The notes: generated from the sequence alone by a model not told the origin. DNA of 57,789 nucleotides from CAWUIO01 sp963922455 (GCA_963922455.1 CAWUIO010000030.1:1-57789); one strand, 5' to 3'; positions 26,708-35,684 are shown, counted from the stretch's first letter. Numbers and translations are program-made.

Positions 26708-27364
26708 TTAAACAGGAATAATTTGCTTAAATACCGCGGGGGGTATTTCGTGTTTGCCTTCAAAAGTGAGGATGCTGTGCGGAATTTGCTTTTCTTTTAA
26801 GGTAGTAACTTGTGCCTCAAACTGTTCTTGTTTGATAAGTTCATCTTGCTTCCCGTAAACAAGTAAGGCTTGGCGTTTATCAAATATTCGGGTGGAGTGT
26901 TCAAACGCTACATCGTGAGCAATGCCGCCGGACCACAGAATGAGGCGGTCAAACTGAATGTGCCCACTGTACGCCCAACGGCTTATGGTTGCGGTACCCT
27001 GAGAGAAGCCAAAAAGATGAACCTTAATTTGTTCACGGGGAGGTAAAGAAGGGTGTTTTAAGACTGAGTCGGCCAGCTTATCCAAGTAAAATAGGTAATC
27101 GGCAATCTCATCTTCCCGGTCGAGGCGGGTCATCCAAGTAGCGCCCACCCGGCCTGTGAAACCATCTTGGTAAAACCGGGAAAGGGCTTCGGGAGCGACC
27201 ACAAAATGCGTGAGGGGATCCAGATTATGAAATTTTCGGATAAAAAACTCAACCAGTTGCCCATAGCCGTGACAGGCAAACCATAGGTGCCGGATATTTT
27301 TGCTTAATTGGCCATGGGTGGCGTACCGAGCCGTCTTTTGTACCTGAATATGATGGATAGGCAT
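26708..27364 (-). CDS. Alpha/beta hydrolase, carboxylesterase-like
   Basis: The 218-residue cytoplasmic protein has the predicted nucleophile in GFSQGTA, the acid in YGKQDELI and the histidine in FEGKHEIPPA, a complete triad of the phospholipase/carboxylesterase fold (COG0400-like). The opening RHLWFACHGYGQLVEFF provides the oxyanion loop. Nothing in the context indicates a substrate. The 27365-27616 stretch between this gene and the protease genes holds no visible gene or consensus promoter. Confidence 0.8.
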   Translation of the reverse strand: MPIHHIQVQKTARYATHGQLSKNIRHLWFACHGYGQLVEFFIRKFHNLDPLTHFVVAPEALSRFYQDGFTGRVGATWMTRLDREDEIADYLFYLDKLADSVLKHPSLPPREQIKVHLFGFSQGTATISRWAYSGHIQFDRLILWSGGIAHDVAFEHSTRIFDKRQALLVYGKQDELIKQEQFEAQVTTLKEKQIPHSILTFEGKHEIPPAVFKQIIPV

Positions 27365-27616
27365 AAAAAAATAGAAATCTTTTGCGTTAGCAAGTTAAAA
27401 AGGGATACGTAAAGCATCAAATTCCATTTCAGAATTTGACAAGGTTTCTGCTACTGACAGATTCTAAGGAAATGGAGAAGACAAAATGTCATTTTTTAGT
27501 TAAAGCTTGTTAAACAAGGCGGGTAAAATGCCCTAGGTACGTTACTTGAATTGTTTGTTAATACGTATCTACCGTGGAAAAATTATTGAGATCTTACAGG
27601 AAAAAACAAGAAGGAT

Positions 27617-29125
27617 ATGCGAAATATACACGTATTGAGTTTGGCCATTGTCGCTCTTTTATCGAGTGCCTTAACCCTGACTCTTTATAAATTAGCGGGC
27701 TTTGACCGCTCCGGGGTTACTCTACAAGAATCTAGCCTAGACAATGTTGACCGCAAAGCCTTGGCCGAATTGAGTAAGGATCAAAAGCTTTCCCAAGCGG
27801 TATTGCTCCCCAATTTTGTCAAAGCAGCCGCCAAGACCCGGGCCGCGGTGGTGCATATCATCTCTACCCAAAATGCCCGTAGAAGCCGCTCTGAGGGGAT
27901 GCCTGATGTATTTCGGGACTTCTTTGGGGATGAGTTTGACTATAATTATCGTAATCCTCGAGGCGGGCAACCGGCTCAATCTTCAGGCTCGGGGGTGATC
28001 ATCTCGGATGACGGATATATTGTGACGAATTACCACGTCATCGAAAACGCCTCCGTGATTGAGGTCGTATTAAATGACCAAAAGACTTACGAAGCCGAAA
28101 TAGTGGGAGAAGCACCCTCTACCGATTTGGCTGTGATTAAAATAAAAGAAAAAAAACTGCCTTTTATGGTATTGGGCAACTCAGACGGAGTGGAAATAGG
28201 GGAGTGGGTCATGGCCGTAGGAAACCCCTTTAATTTGGAATCTACCGTAACAGCCGGGATTGTGAGTGCCAAGGGGAGAAGCTTAAATATTCTCAGACGA
28301 AACTCTCGTACCCCCATAGAAGCCTTTATCCAAACCGACGCGGCCGTCAATCCGGGAAATAGTGGAGGGGCCTTGATCAATTTACGGGGAGAACTGATCG
28401 GGATCAACACCGCCATTGCCACCCCCACCGGTACCTTCGCCGGCTACTCTTTTGCGGTGCCGGTAAATATTGTCAAGAAAGTGGTAAAAGACTTAATCGA
28501 ATACGGCTCGATCCAAAGAGGCTACTTGGGCGTAACTATACAAGATGTAAACGGGAAATTTGCCAAGCTAAAAGGCTTGAAAATTAGTGAAGGGGTCTAC
28601 GTAGAAGGCGTAGAGAAAAATAGCGCAGCCGATGCCGCCGGGATTAAACCCGAGGACGTAATCATTGGCATTGATGGGAAAGAAATTAAAAACACGCCTG
28701 AATTGTTGGAAGAAATTGCCAAACGCAGTCCGGGGGATGCTGTAAAAGTAAAAATACACCGCAAAGGAAGTGAAAGAACGGTCAGCGTTACCCTCAAAAA
28801 CTCCCAAGGCAATGAGGAAATCATTACCCGGAGCAACCGCCGGACCTTTGATGAATTAGGGGCTGAGTTAAGTGAACTTACCGAAGAACAAAAGAAAGAA
28901 TATAAGCTCCAAGGGGGTATCCAAGTTGTGCGCTTGATGCGTGGCAAATTGAAAGACAATACCAATATGCGAGAGGGCTTTATCATTACCAAAGTAGGAG
29001 GCAGGACTGTCCGAAACCTTGAGGAGTTTGCGGCCCAGATTGAAGCCAACCGCAAAGATGGTATTTTCATTAGCGGGCGTTACCCCGAAGAGGCCGATGA
29101 GTACTACTATGCATTCGGGATGTAA
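27617..29125 (+). CDS. HtrA/DegP-family serine protease, first tandem copy
   Basis: The 502-residue periplasmic protease/chaperone has an N-terminal signal or anchor (residues 4-24), a trypsin-like domain with catalytic His140 (TNYHVIEN), Asp170 (STDLAVIK) and Ser249 (NPGNSGGAL), and two PDZ-type domains (about 285-385 and 415-495). It ends in RYPEEADEYYYAFGM, a tail shared with the next gene. It would degrade misfolded envelope proteins. No recognised heat-shock promoter was found upstream. Confidence 0.94.
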   Translation: MRNIHVLSLAIVALLSSALTLTLYKLAGFDRSGVTLQESSLDNVDRKALAELSKDQKLSQAVLLPNFVKAAAKTRAAVVHIISTQNARRSRSEGMPDVFRDFFGDEFDYNYRNPRGGQPAQSSGSGVIISDDGYIVTNYHVIENASVIEVVLNDQKTYEAEIVGEAPSTDLAVIKIKEKKLPFMVLGNSDGVEIGEWVMAVGNPFNLESTVTAGIVSAKGRSLNILRRNSRTPIEAFIQTDAAVNPGNSGGALINLRGELIGINTAIATPTGTFAGYSFAVPVNIVKKVVKDLIEYGSIQRGYLGVTIQDVNGKFAKLKGLKISEGVYVEGVEKNSAADAAGIKPEDVIIGIDGKEIKNTPELLEEIAKRSPGDAVKVKIHRKGSERTVSVTLKNSQGNEEIITRSNRRTFDELGAELSELTEEQKKEYKLQGGIQVVRLMRGKLKDNTNMREGFIITKVGGRTVRNLEEFAAQIEANRKDGIFISGRYPEEADEYYYAFGM

Positions 29126-29169
29126 ACCTTTGTATCGAATATTCTAATAACCATACATAAATCTATTCT

Positions 29170-30684
29170 ATGAAACTTAAAACCTTTGTATATCTAGCGA
29201 TTGTTGGAGTAGCCAGTAGTTTGACTACTTCCTTAACCTACCAATGGGCTGGCTACACAAGCCCCCAAGTAGTAATTGAAGAAAGTAAGCGCGGTCAAGA
29301 TGTGGAAAGTACGGTAGAGTTGATCAAAACTCCCGGAAAAGTACGGGCCGAAGTACCCGAAGATTTTACGTACGCCGCCCAAAAAACGACTCCTAGCGTT
29401 GTGCACATCATTGCCACCAAAGAAGTCAATGCTTCCAACCGTACGCCCCAAATGGATGGAATGCCGGATATGTTCCGCGACTTCTTTGACAACTTCGGGA
29501 CTCCAGACCGTGGCCCCCGTCAAAGCCAAGGCTCCGGTTCCGGGGTAATCATCAGCCAAGACGGGTATATCGTTACCAATAACCACGTGGTAGAAGATGC
29601 CACCACGGTTGAGGTCGTGCTCAATGACAAAAGCACCTTTGAAGCCGAGATTATCGGTACAGACCCTTCCACCGATCTGGCCGTGATAAAAGTAAAAGCC
29701 AAAGGACTAAGGAATATCGTTTTGGGTAACTCAGACAACGTAAAAGTAGGGCAGTGGGTACTCGCCGTAGGTAACCCCTTTAATTTGGAGTCTACCGTTA
29801 CCGCCGGTATTGTCAGTGCCAAGGGGCGTAATTTGAACCTATTGCGTAACAAAGATCAAGTGCCCGTAGAATCCTTTATCCAAACCGACGCCGCCGTCAA
29901 TCCGGGAAATAGTGGAGGCGCTTTGATTAACCCCGAAGGCGAACTGATCGGGATCAACACGGCCATTGCTACCCCTACGGGTACCTATGCTGGTTATTCC
30001 TTTGCTGTGCCCATCAACTTGGTGCGTAAAGTTATGAAAGACTTGATTGAGCACGGATCGGTCCAAAGAGCCTACTTAGGCGTGGAAATTCGTCAGGTAG
30101 ATGGGAAATTTGCCGATGAGCAAGGCCTAAAAGATATCACCGAAGGAGTTTACGTAAACAAAGTAAACCCGGGAGGGGCTGCGGCCGAAGCCGGGGTCCA
30201 GGCGGGAGATGTAATCATTGGAGTGGATGACCGGCCTATCAAATCCAGCCCTGAGTTGCTGGAAGAGATCGCCAAGCGCCGTCCGGGGAATAAAATTACC
30301 TTAAAAGTCCTTCGCAATGGGGCCAGTAAAGACCTCAGCGTTTTCCTCAAAGGGGGCCTCAATGGTGAGAAGGTGGCGACCAACGTAAAAGACGATACCA
30401 GCAATAAACTCCGCACTCTTGGCATCGAGCTGGAAGAGCTTAAGCCGGAAGAGCTCAAAGAACTCGGCTTGGAAAATGGCGTACGCATCAGCCGGATTTA
30501 TGAGGGGAAAATCAAGCGGGAAACCAATATCCGGGAAGGTTTTATCGTAACGAAGTCTAATAACAAGCCCGTCAAATCGGCCGAGGACTTCCTGAAAACC
30601 TTACCCGAAGGCCAAGGTGGGGTATTTTTAATTGGCCGCTACCCTGATTTGAAAGATGAATATTACTACGCCTTCGGGATGTAG
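29170..30684 (+). CDS. HtrA/DegP-family serine protease, second tandem copy
   Basis: The 504-residue paralogue of the preceding gene starts 44 bases after its stop. The triad is His139, Asp169 and Ser248, followed by two PDZ domains and the same RYPDLKDEYYYAFGM end. Protease domains of the two are very similar while the N-terminal linkers (about 35-120) and second PDZ domains differ, which suggests different substrate or activator preference. A good terminator follows, so the pair forms one transcription unit. Confidence 0.94.
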   Translation: MKLKTFVYLAIVGVASSLTTSLTYQWAGYTSPQVVIEESKRGQDVESTVELIKTPGKVRAEVPEDFTYAAQKTTPSVVHIIATKEVNASNRTPQMDGMPDMFRDFFDNFGTPDRGPRQSQGSGSGVIISQDGYIVTNNHVVEDATTVEVVLNDKSTFEAEIIGTDPSTDLAVIKVKAKGLRNIVLGNSDNVKVGQWVLAVGNPFNLESTVTAGIVSAKGRNLNLLRNKDQVPVESFIQTDAAVNPGNSGGALINPEGELIGINTAIATPTGTYAGYSFAVPINLVRKVMKDLIEHGSVQRAYLGVEIRQVDGKFADEQGLKDITEGVYVNKVNPGGAAAEAGVQAGDVIIGVDDRPIKSSPELLEEIAKRRPGNKITLKVLRNGASKDLSVFLKGGLNGEKVATNVKDDTSNKLRTLGIELEELKPEELKELGLENGVRISRIYEGKIKRETNIREGFIVTKSNNKPVKSAEDFLKTLPEGQGGVFLIGRYPDLKDEYYYAFGM

Positions 30685-30706
30685 AAAATAGATGGGTTTT
30701 ACTAAG

Positions 30707-30737
30707 AAGCTTGCTCAGGGATGGGCAAGCTTTTTTT
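30707..30737 (+). terminator. Intrinsic terminator of the htrA pair
   Basis: AAGCTTGC and GCAAGCTT form a perfect 8-bp stem with a 10-base loop, followed by seven T residues overall, directly ahead of a dispersed repeat. Confidence 0.88.
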
Positions 30738-30739
30738 AT

Positions 30740-30893
30740 GGGGCTTCCCCTAGCCCGGCCAAGAACATAAGTGCCCGCGTTGACATTAAATCCTGGCCGG
30801 GCTAGGGTCGGGCTGTCGGGCTGCGCCCCGAGCCTCCTCGTTCCGCTGCGCTCCTCTGCGGGGTCTCGTCCCTTCGGGCTTCCATCCCTAAGC
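30740..30893 (-). repeat. Dispersed structured element, copy K (long variant)
   Basis: This is the longest copy. The inner stem is extended to CCCTAGCCCGGCCA / TGGCCGGGCTAGGG, and the middle module carries GGGACGAGACCCCG and CGGGGCGCAGCCCGACAG. The ends are GCTTAGGGATGG and GGAAGCCCC. The following 30894-31158 bases show no gene or signal. Confidence 0.88.
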
Positions 30894-31158
30894 TGAAGAG
30901 AGTAGAGAATAGAGATTTTGAACCGGGAGCCGGAATTATTGGAGGCTTAGTTTAAATTAAGAATCCAGTTATCTAGCAGGGATCTGTTAAGGAGTAAAGC
31001 GTTAAGATCCCTCTGATCCCTAGAAGTTATACTCTGATGCGACAATAAAATGGGCACAGTAGCTTAACCAGTTAAGTATGTGCGTATCATGGATAAGATT
31101 TGGGACTTCACCAATCTCCCTCAATTTGCCTGAACCCTAGCTTATAAATCTGGGCGAC

Positions 31159-31575
31159 CTACCCAATCTTCACCTCATACGTAATCTCGGCTGCTTTCCG
31201 CAACATCTCGCTTACCCCACAATACTTTTCCTGCGAGAGATCGGCCGCTCTTTGGAGTTTGTCCATAAGGAGGTCTGTGCCTGTAAATAAATAAACCACG
31301 TGGATTTTATCGTAGTAGGAGGGTTCCGTCTCGGTGAGGGTACCTTCTACTTGGATGGAGAAGGAATCGTACTCGATGCGCATTTTATTTAAAATACTGA
31401 CCACATCCAAGCCCGTGCACCCGGCTAAGGAAGCCAAGAGCAAGCGCTTGGGGCGAATACCCGTATCGGCCCCACCATATTCTTCGGTGGTATCGATGCG
31501 GAGGGAATATTGGTCAATTTGGGTATCGAAGGCCATTTGGCCGGCCCAGTTGGCGGTGATGGTGTTTGTTTTCAT
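31159..31575 (-). CDS. OsmC-family peroxiredoxin-like protein
   Basis: The 138-residue protein has the two conserved cysteines of OsmC/YhfA proteins, in SLAGCTGLDVVSIL and QEKYCGVSEML, with the arginine-containing N-terminal part preserved. It is closer to the YhfA-like branch, whose redox substrate is not established, than to the hydroperoxide reductase Ohr. The gene stands alone and divergent from the accessory zone that follows. Confidence 0.88.
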   Translation of the reverse strand: MKTNTITANWAGQMAFDTQIDQYSLRIDTTEEYGGADTGIRPKRLLLASLAGCTGLDVVSILNKMRIEYDSFSIQVEGTLTETEPSYYDKIHVVYLFTGTDLLMDKLQRAADLSQEKYCGVSEMLRKAAEITYEVKIG

Positions 31576-31707
31576 AGGGTAAGTGGATTAAAAATACAAA
31601 GGATAAAAATAGGGGGGAGCCGACAAAATGCAAAGATATATTGTTTTTTGCGGCTGCTAAGGATGTGTTAAATTTAAGGCTTACCAATACCAGCACTCAA
31701 CAATAGT

Positions 31708-32106
31708 ATGCAAATACAGGAAAGATACATCAATCCTTTTACCGATTTTGGTTTCAAGATGTATGTGCTCAAAAACTTGCATACGTTGAAAGACCGGCCC
31801 CCGAAATTACAAGAACGTATTTTTAAGAAATTATTCAAGGAAGCAGAAATAGCTCCATTAAACCCTAGAGAAATGGAAACATACCAGGAAAATTTAAAAG
31901 CCTACGGGGACCAGTATAGCATTTTGGAGACGGCCAAGAAGGAAGGGTTTCAAGAAGGTGAGATTGTTGGAATAGAAAAAGGTGAGGAAATAGGTAGCCA
32001 GAAAACTAAAATAGAATTAGCCCGGGAATTTAAAAAAAACGGAGTTTCCGTAAAGTTAATCAGTAAATCTACCGGCTTGACCGAGGAAGAAATTGAGCAA
32101 TTATAA
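31708..32106 (+). pseudogene. Rpn-type PD-(D/E)XK transposase with the core deleted in frame
   Basis: The 132-residue frame begins QERYINPFTDFGFK, the N-terminus of Rpn-family recombination-promoting nucleases, and jumps directly to MYVLKNLHTLKDRPPKLQERIFKKLF, the start of their C-terminal third. It continues into an EGFQEGEIVGIEKGEEIG repeat and the C-terminal SKSTGLTEEEIEQL. About 200 residues that contain the nuclease motifs are missing, but the frame is intact. It is therefore a catalytically dead internal-deletion derivative, perhaps still translated. The C-terminal lobe could still bind DNA or partners. Confidence 0.8.
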
Positions 32107-32156
32107 GCTTTCAAGCCACCCAACAAACTCGTGTTTCTTACCTAAGGGAGTACTTT
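32105..32156 (+). repeat. Direct repeat left of vapBC
   Basis: AGCTTTCAAGCCACCCAA and CCTAAGGGAGTACT recur in the same order at 33060-33110. This copy overlaps the stop of the Rpn remnant, suggesting it is the 3' end of that element. Confidence 0.75.
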
Positions 32157-32199
32157 AAGCTCAAGCGCAATGGTATACTGTTGGTGTCTTTTAGGGTAT

Positions 32200-32264
32200 C
32201 TGTAATGCTTGGGTTTGGATCGGCTTCCACTAAGTTGACAGCAGGGAGCAAGGCGCTTAGACCA
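32200..32264 (+). repeat. Second repeat family, copy 1
   Basis: CTGTAATGCTTGGG, CTTCCACTAAGTTGA and the end CGCTTAGACCA align along about 65 bases with the minus strand of 35864-35927. The shorter copy at 35985-36020 shares the right half. Confidence 0.65.
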
Positions 32265-32296
32265 GGTTGGGGTTGAAATATTATGTTACAAGACTG

Positions 32297-32315
32297 GAGC
32301 CTCGCGACTGCGGGG
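32297..32315 (-). repeat. REP-like fragment
   Basis: CCCCGCAGTCGCGAGGCTC on the minus strand is an exact 19-base match to the first part of the RAYT-associated repeat at 57-75. Confidence 0.6.
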
Positions 32316-32333
32316 GCACTCTTATACCTTAAG

Positions 32334-32729
32334 CTATTCCTTTGTCCAATCTTGCGTAACAATTCTCTCTAATCTTGCTAGATGTGTGGTGTTGTTTGTA
32401 ATTAAAATAAGATCGTGGGCAATCGCGGTAACCCCAATCAAAATATCAAAGTCATGGATAATCATGCCCGCTTTGGAAAGACGAGCCTTTTCTTTGGCGT
32501 ATAGATCCAAAAAACCGTGGATAGGCAAAACGCTTATTTCTTGAATAAACTCATTTACAATCTTGTGGTGATAAGTTGGCCGATCACTTTTTTCAGCTCC
32601 AAATTTTAATTCAGCCACTGTGATTTCGGAAATGTAGCAATTTTCTAAGCCGACCTTTTCTATTTTATCAGCAATTTGAAAGCGATCCTTGAAAAGGAAA
32701 ATAACAATATTAGTGTCTAATAAATACAT
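32334..32729 (-). CDS. VapC-type PIN-domain toxin
   Basis: The 131-residue PIN ribonuclease has acidic residues Asp5 (YLLDTNIVI), Glu40 (TVAELKFGAEK) and Asp93/Asp95 (IHDFDILIGVTA) in the usual Mg-binding arrangement, followed by ITNNTTHLARL. Its ATG overlaps the stop of the antitoxin gene (TAATG), a standard coupling. VapC toxins cut tRNA or rRNA and so stop translation. The particular target cannot be read from the sequence. Confidence 0.9.
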   Translation of the reverse strand: MYLLDTNIVIFLFKDRFQIADKIEKVGLENCYISEITVAELKFGAEKSDRPTYHHKIVNEFIQEISVLPIHGFLDLYAKEKARLSKAGMIIHDFDILIGVTAIAHDLILITNNTTHLARLERIVTQDWTKE

Positions 32730-32971
32730 TAAAAATCATCAATACGACGGCTTATTTCACGGCTTGCTCGAATATCCTGAATAATATCCTCTGCTTCTTG
32801 CTTGGATTGCCAAGCTCCCCGAAAGTAAGCCAAGCCATGCTTAGATTTCACCTTTTCTTTCACAGATTGTGAAAGACGGGATATAATATCTAGTTTTTGG
32901 TCTACGCTTAAATGCTCCAATAAATGGAGATAACTTTCTACAAGATTTGGTATACTCATAAAACTCTTCAC
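32729..32971 (-). CDS. Antitoxin paired with the VapC-like toxin
   Basis: The 80-residue protein has an N-terminal part predicted helical (LVESYLHLLEHLSVDQKLDIISRLSQSV) and a C-terminal charged tail ending SREISRRIDDF, fitting an antitoxin whose tail wraps the toxin. It precedes and overlaps the PIN gene by one base. It is not an AbrB-type VapB, and it resembles the short helical antitoxins common beside Bacteroidota PIN toxins. Confidence 0.75.
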   Translation of the reverse strand: MKSFMSIPNLVESYLHLLEHLSVDQKLDIISRLSQSVKEKVKSKHGLAYFRGAWQSKQEAEDIIQDIRASREISRRIDDF

Positions 32972-33059
32972 AAAGGTTTTCTACTTAAATATACGTATTT
33001 CCTTTAATTATTGGATACATGACTTAACTCCTTGCTTATTCAAGCCAAAGAGTGTAAGT

Positions 33060-33110
33060 AGCTTTCAAGCCACCCAAAAAATTCGTATTTTTATACCTAA
33101 GGGAGTACTC
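33060..33110 (+). repeat. Direct repeat right of vapBC
   Basis: It aligns with 32105-32156 (GCTTTCAAGCCACCCAA, then ACCTAAGGGAGTACT), so the toxin-antitoxin pair sits between two same-orientation copies about 950 bases apart. Confidence 0.75.
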
Positions 33111-33170
33111 AAAGAATAGCATTTGGTTTGTATTTGGAATACTCTTCCTATTAAACATGAATCCCATAGT

Positions 33171-33725
33171 ATGTCTTTATTACTAGATCGGAGGCTGATT
33201 AGCGTAGCGGAATACCACAAAATGGCCGAAGTAGGAATACTTCAAGAAAAAGGTATTGAATTAATCCGAGGAGAAATTATCAATAGGAGTCCGATTGGAA
33301 GTGAACACGCATCTTGTGTCAATTACCTAACTTTTCTCCTAAACCAAGCTCTAGGTGAAAAATGTATCGTCAGTATTCAGAATCCTATTCAAATTGGTCA
33401 ATTATCTGAGCCGGAGCCGGATATTGCCCTGTTGAAGCCAGAAGCAAGACGCTACCGGGACCATCACCCCCAAGCCGAAGACGTACTGGTGGTGATAGAA
33501 GTGGCCGATTCTTCTTTGACCTACGATAAGGGGATAAAAACCAAGCTCTACGCCGAGGCAGGTATCCCGGAGTATGTACTAGTAAATTTGGTCAAGAAAA
33601 CCACCGAGGAATACCGAGAGCCTAGCCCCCAAGGCTACACTCGCCAAGAGGAGCTAAAAAGTGGGGAGGAACTCTATCTAAAAACTATAGATACCCGATT
33701 GAAAACCAGTGATCTTTGGGAATAG
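33171..33725 (+). CDS. Uma2-family (DUF820) putative restriction-like nuclease
   Basis: The 184-residue protein shows the family layout: GIELIRGEIINRSPIGSEH at the N-terminus, EPDIALLKP with the first acidic residue, then VLVVIEVADSSLTYDKGIKTKLYAEAGIPEYVLVN containing the E-x-K-like core of the PD-(D/E)XK fold. I start at ATG 33171, because the TTG at 33123 adds unrelated residues. Uma2 genes are often multi-copy in genomes with mobile elements, and the biological role is unknown. Confidence 0.88.
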   Translation: MSLLLDRRLISVAEYHKMAEVGILQEKGIELIRGEIINRSPIGSEHASCVNYLTFLLNQALGEKCIVSIQNPIQIGQLSEPEPDIALLKPEARRYRDHHPQAEDVLVVIEVADSSLTYDKGIKTKLYAEAGIPEYVLVNLVKKTTEEYREPSPQGYTRQEELKSGEELYLKTIDTRLKTSDLWE

Positions 33726-33732
33726 CCAACCT

Positions 33733-33863
33733 GGCTGAGGGATAGAGCGGCCTGTCTGAGCTCGTGTTGGCGTGCGGGGAGAGGCAGCGAGTAGCGAAAG
33801 CCCGACCCTGGCGGCACAAAACTTCCTTTTTGAAACCCAATGCCCATCGCCAGGGGCAGCCCC
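33733..33863 (+). repeat. Dispersed structured element, copy D
   Basis: This GGCTG / CAGCC-type copy has the inner stem CCCTGGCG / CGCCAGGG. It begins 8 bases after the Uma2 stop and its end merges with the duplicated segment at 33859-34000. Confidence 0.88.
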
Positions 33864-34000
33864 TTCTATTGCTTCGTGGGGGCTGCCACTTTACAGCCTG
33901 AGAGCATTTAATTAAATAGTTGCGGGATATAAAAGTCAATCGTTTTTTGAAAGACGGAGTCATCTAAAAAAGCGGCTTTTTGCCATCCGTAGAAAAAGTA
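33859..34000 (+). repeat. Duplicated 142-bp tract, left copy
   Basis: It matches 36030-36171 over 142 bases with a single difference (T33986 against G36157). It covers the 3' end of the SUKH-like pseudogene and the downstream hairpin GGCAGCCCC / GGGGCTGCC (33855-33887). Confidence 0.92.
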
Positions 34001-34527
34001 CTACCGGAACCTGGTCATCAGGTACTCCTCTATGCCCAAGGAAAGAGGGTAATCTGCCCGCTCTCACTAAAATCTATTAGAAATAAAGTTTCCGGCTTGC
34101 TTTCTCCGGCCCGATAGGCTGCGGCCAGATGGCTTGACAGGTAATCGAGGGGTATGTAGTGCAGTAACTCCTCCTTGGCGTGGAAAGAGCTTAATAGGCC
34201 ACAGGGATCTAGGTAGGACAAAAAGGCCGCAGGATCTTGTTTTTCGGGCAGCTTTTTTAGGGAGGGAAGGCATACTTCCCCTGATATGATATCCAAACCC
34301 TCATCCAAGTAGCGCAAATTTTCTATCGGTTCTGCTAAGGCCCATTGACAATGCAAACACTCGATGCTGCTGTAAAACTCGCGGACCGCATCGGGCAGAG
34401 GGGGCCAGGGAACTTCCAAGGAAGTTGGTTCTTCGTGGCTTACAAGCAGGGTACGAAGCAGGCGGAGCCTCGGATTCCTTAGCTGCTGTATGAGTTTTTG
34501 GAAGGATTTTTTAATAGCATTAATCAT
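33908..34527 (-). pseudogene. Broken SUKH-like immunity gene
   Basis: It reads from ATG 34527 as 165 residues ending SGQITLFPWA at 34030. Shifting by one base after this point restores homology to the intact gene at 36079 (LGIEEYLMTRF for DLHHYLKTGF), but a TAG then interrupts before YFFYGWQKAAFLDD. The rest, to LFN and stop at 33908, is nearly identical to the intact paralogue. The gene thus carries a frameshift and a nonsense codon and probably makes only a truncated protein. The first 165 codons are about half identical to the paralogue. It is best read as a decaying orphan immunity copy. Confidence 0.75.
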
Positions 34528-34673
34528 GGCTTGTGTTATTAGTAATCCAAGCTACTTTTCAGCAAATTATTTGAATTAGACACACTTGTATAGAAAGTCT
34601 GCCGACTATTCTTTGGAAAAAAACCATTAGATTTTATACGTTTAGATGATCTATACTTGAAAAAAACTATTTT

Positions 34674-35684
34674 ATGGAAATCTACAATGAGGTTGCTCAA
34701 ATTTTGCGGGAAGCGCGCCATACTACTTACAAGGCTATCAACTTTGCTATGGTAGAGGCTTACTGGAAAATTGGGCAAAAAATTGTGCAGAAAGAACAGG
34801 CAGGAGAGGAAAAAGCCAAATATGGGAATCAACTTATCAAGATGCTCGCCGCAAAACTTACTGAAGAATTTGGTAAAGGTTTTACAAAGACAAACTTGAA
34901 TTACATGCGTCGTTTTTATTTGACTTTTCCAATTGTCCACGCACTGCGTGATCAATTGACCTGGACACATTACCGCATTTTACTCAAAGTAGAAAATGAA
35001 AAAGCCCGAACGTTTTATATAGAGGAAACAGCTTCTAATCAATGGAGTACCCGTACGTTGGAAAGACAAATTAATAGTTTTTATTATGAAAGAATTCTTT
35101 CCAGTCAAAATCAAGCATTAATAAAAGCGGAAGCCGACAAAAATGCCCAACCTATCCAACCCGAAGATATCATTAAAGACCCCTATGTGTTAGAGTTTCT
35201 ACAACTCAAGGAAAATCAAACTTTTCTGGAAAAGGAATTAGAGCAAGCCTTGATAGAAAAACTTCAAGCCTTCCTCTTAGAATTAGGCCGGGGCTTTTCC
35301 TTTGTTGCCAGACAAAGAAGAATCACGGCGGAGAATGAGCATTTCTATGTAGATTTAGTTTTCTACAATTATGTCTTAAAATGTTTTGTCTTAATCGACT
35401 TGAAAGTAGGCAAACTTACTCACCAAGATATTGGCCAGATGGACTTTTATATCCGATTCTGGGAAGATCAATTTAAACCCGAAGGAGACAACCCAACCAT
35501 TGGTATTATCCTCTGCTCCGAAAAGAATGAAACGATTGTCAAATATTCTATTTTGGAGAATAATCAACAATTATTTGCCTCAAAATATAAACTTTACCTT
35601 CCTAGTGAAGAAGAGTTGAAGGCAGAACTAGAACGGGAGAAGCAATTAATTGAAATGGAAAAGGGCTTGAAAGATAAAGGCTAA
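34674..35684 (+). CDS. YhcG/DUF1016-family PD-(D/E)XK nuclease
   Basis: The 336-residue protein has the N-terminal DUF1016 helical domain (YNEVAQILREARHTTYKAINFAMVEAYWKIGQKIVQKEQ) and a C-terminal nuclease domain. In the latter, GFSFVARQRRITAENEHFYVDLVFYN and CFVLIDLKVGKLTHQDIGQMDFY hold the expected D-x(n)-[E/D]-x-K residues. The protein seems complete. Such genes are often found beside restriction systems or mobile elements, but no methylase accompanies it here. It lies between the two copies of the 142-bp tract. Confidence 0.9.
   Translation: MEIYNEVAQILREARHTTYKAINFAMVEAYWKIGQKIVQKEQAGEEKAKYGNQLIKMLAAKLTEEFGKGFTKTNLNYMRRFYLTFPIVHALRDQLTWTHYRILLKVENEKARTFYIEETASNQWSTRTLERQINSFYYERILSSQNQALIKAEADKNAQPIQPEDIIKDPYVLEFLQLKENQTFLEKELEQALIEKLQAFLLELGRGFSFVARQRRITAENEHFYVDLVFYNYVLKCFVLIDLKVGKLTHQDIGQMDFYIRFWEDQFKPEGDNPTIGIILCSEKNETIVKYSILENNQQLFASKYKLYLPSEEELKAELEREKQLIEMEKGLKDKG

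Noticed and set aside
34539..34970. A 143-codon minus-strand frame overlapping the DUF1016 nuclease.
   Set aside because: The plus-strand protein in the same place has clear family motifs and this frame has none.
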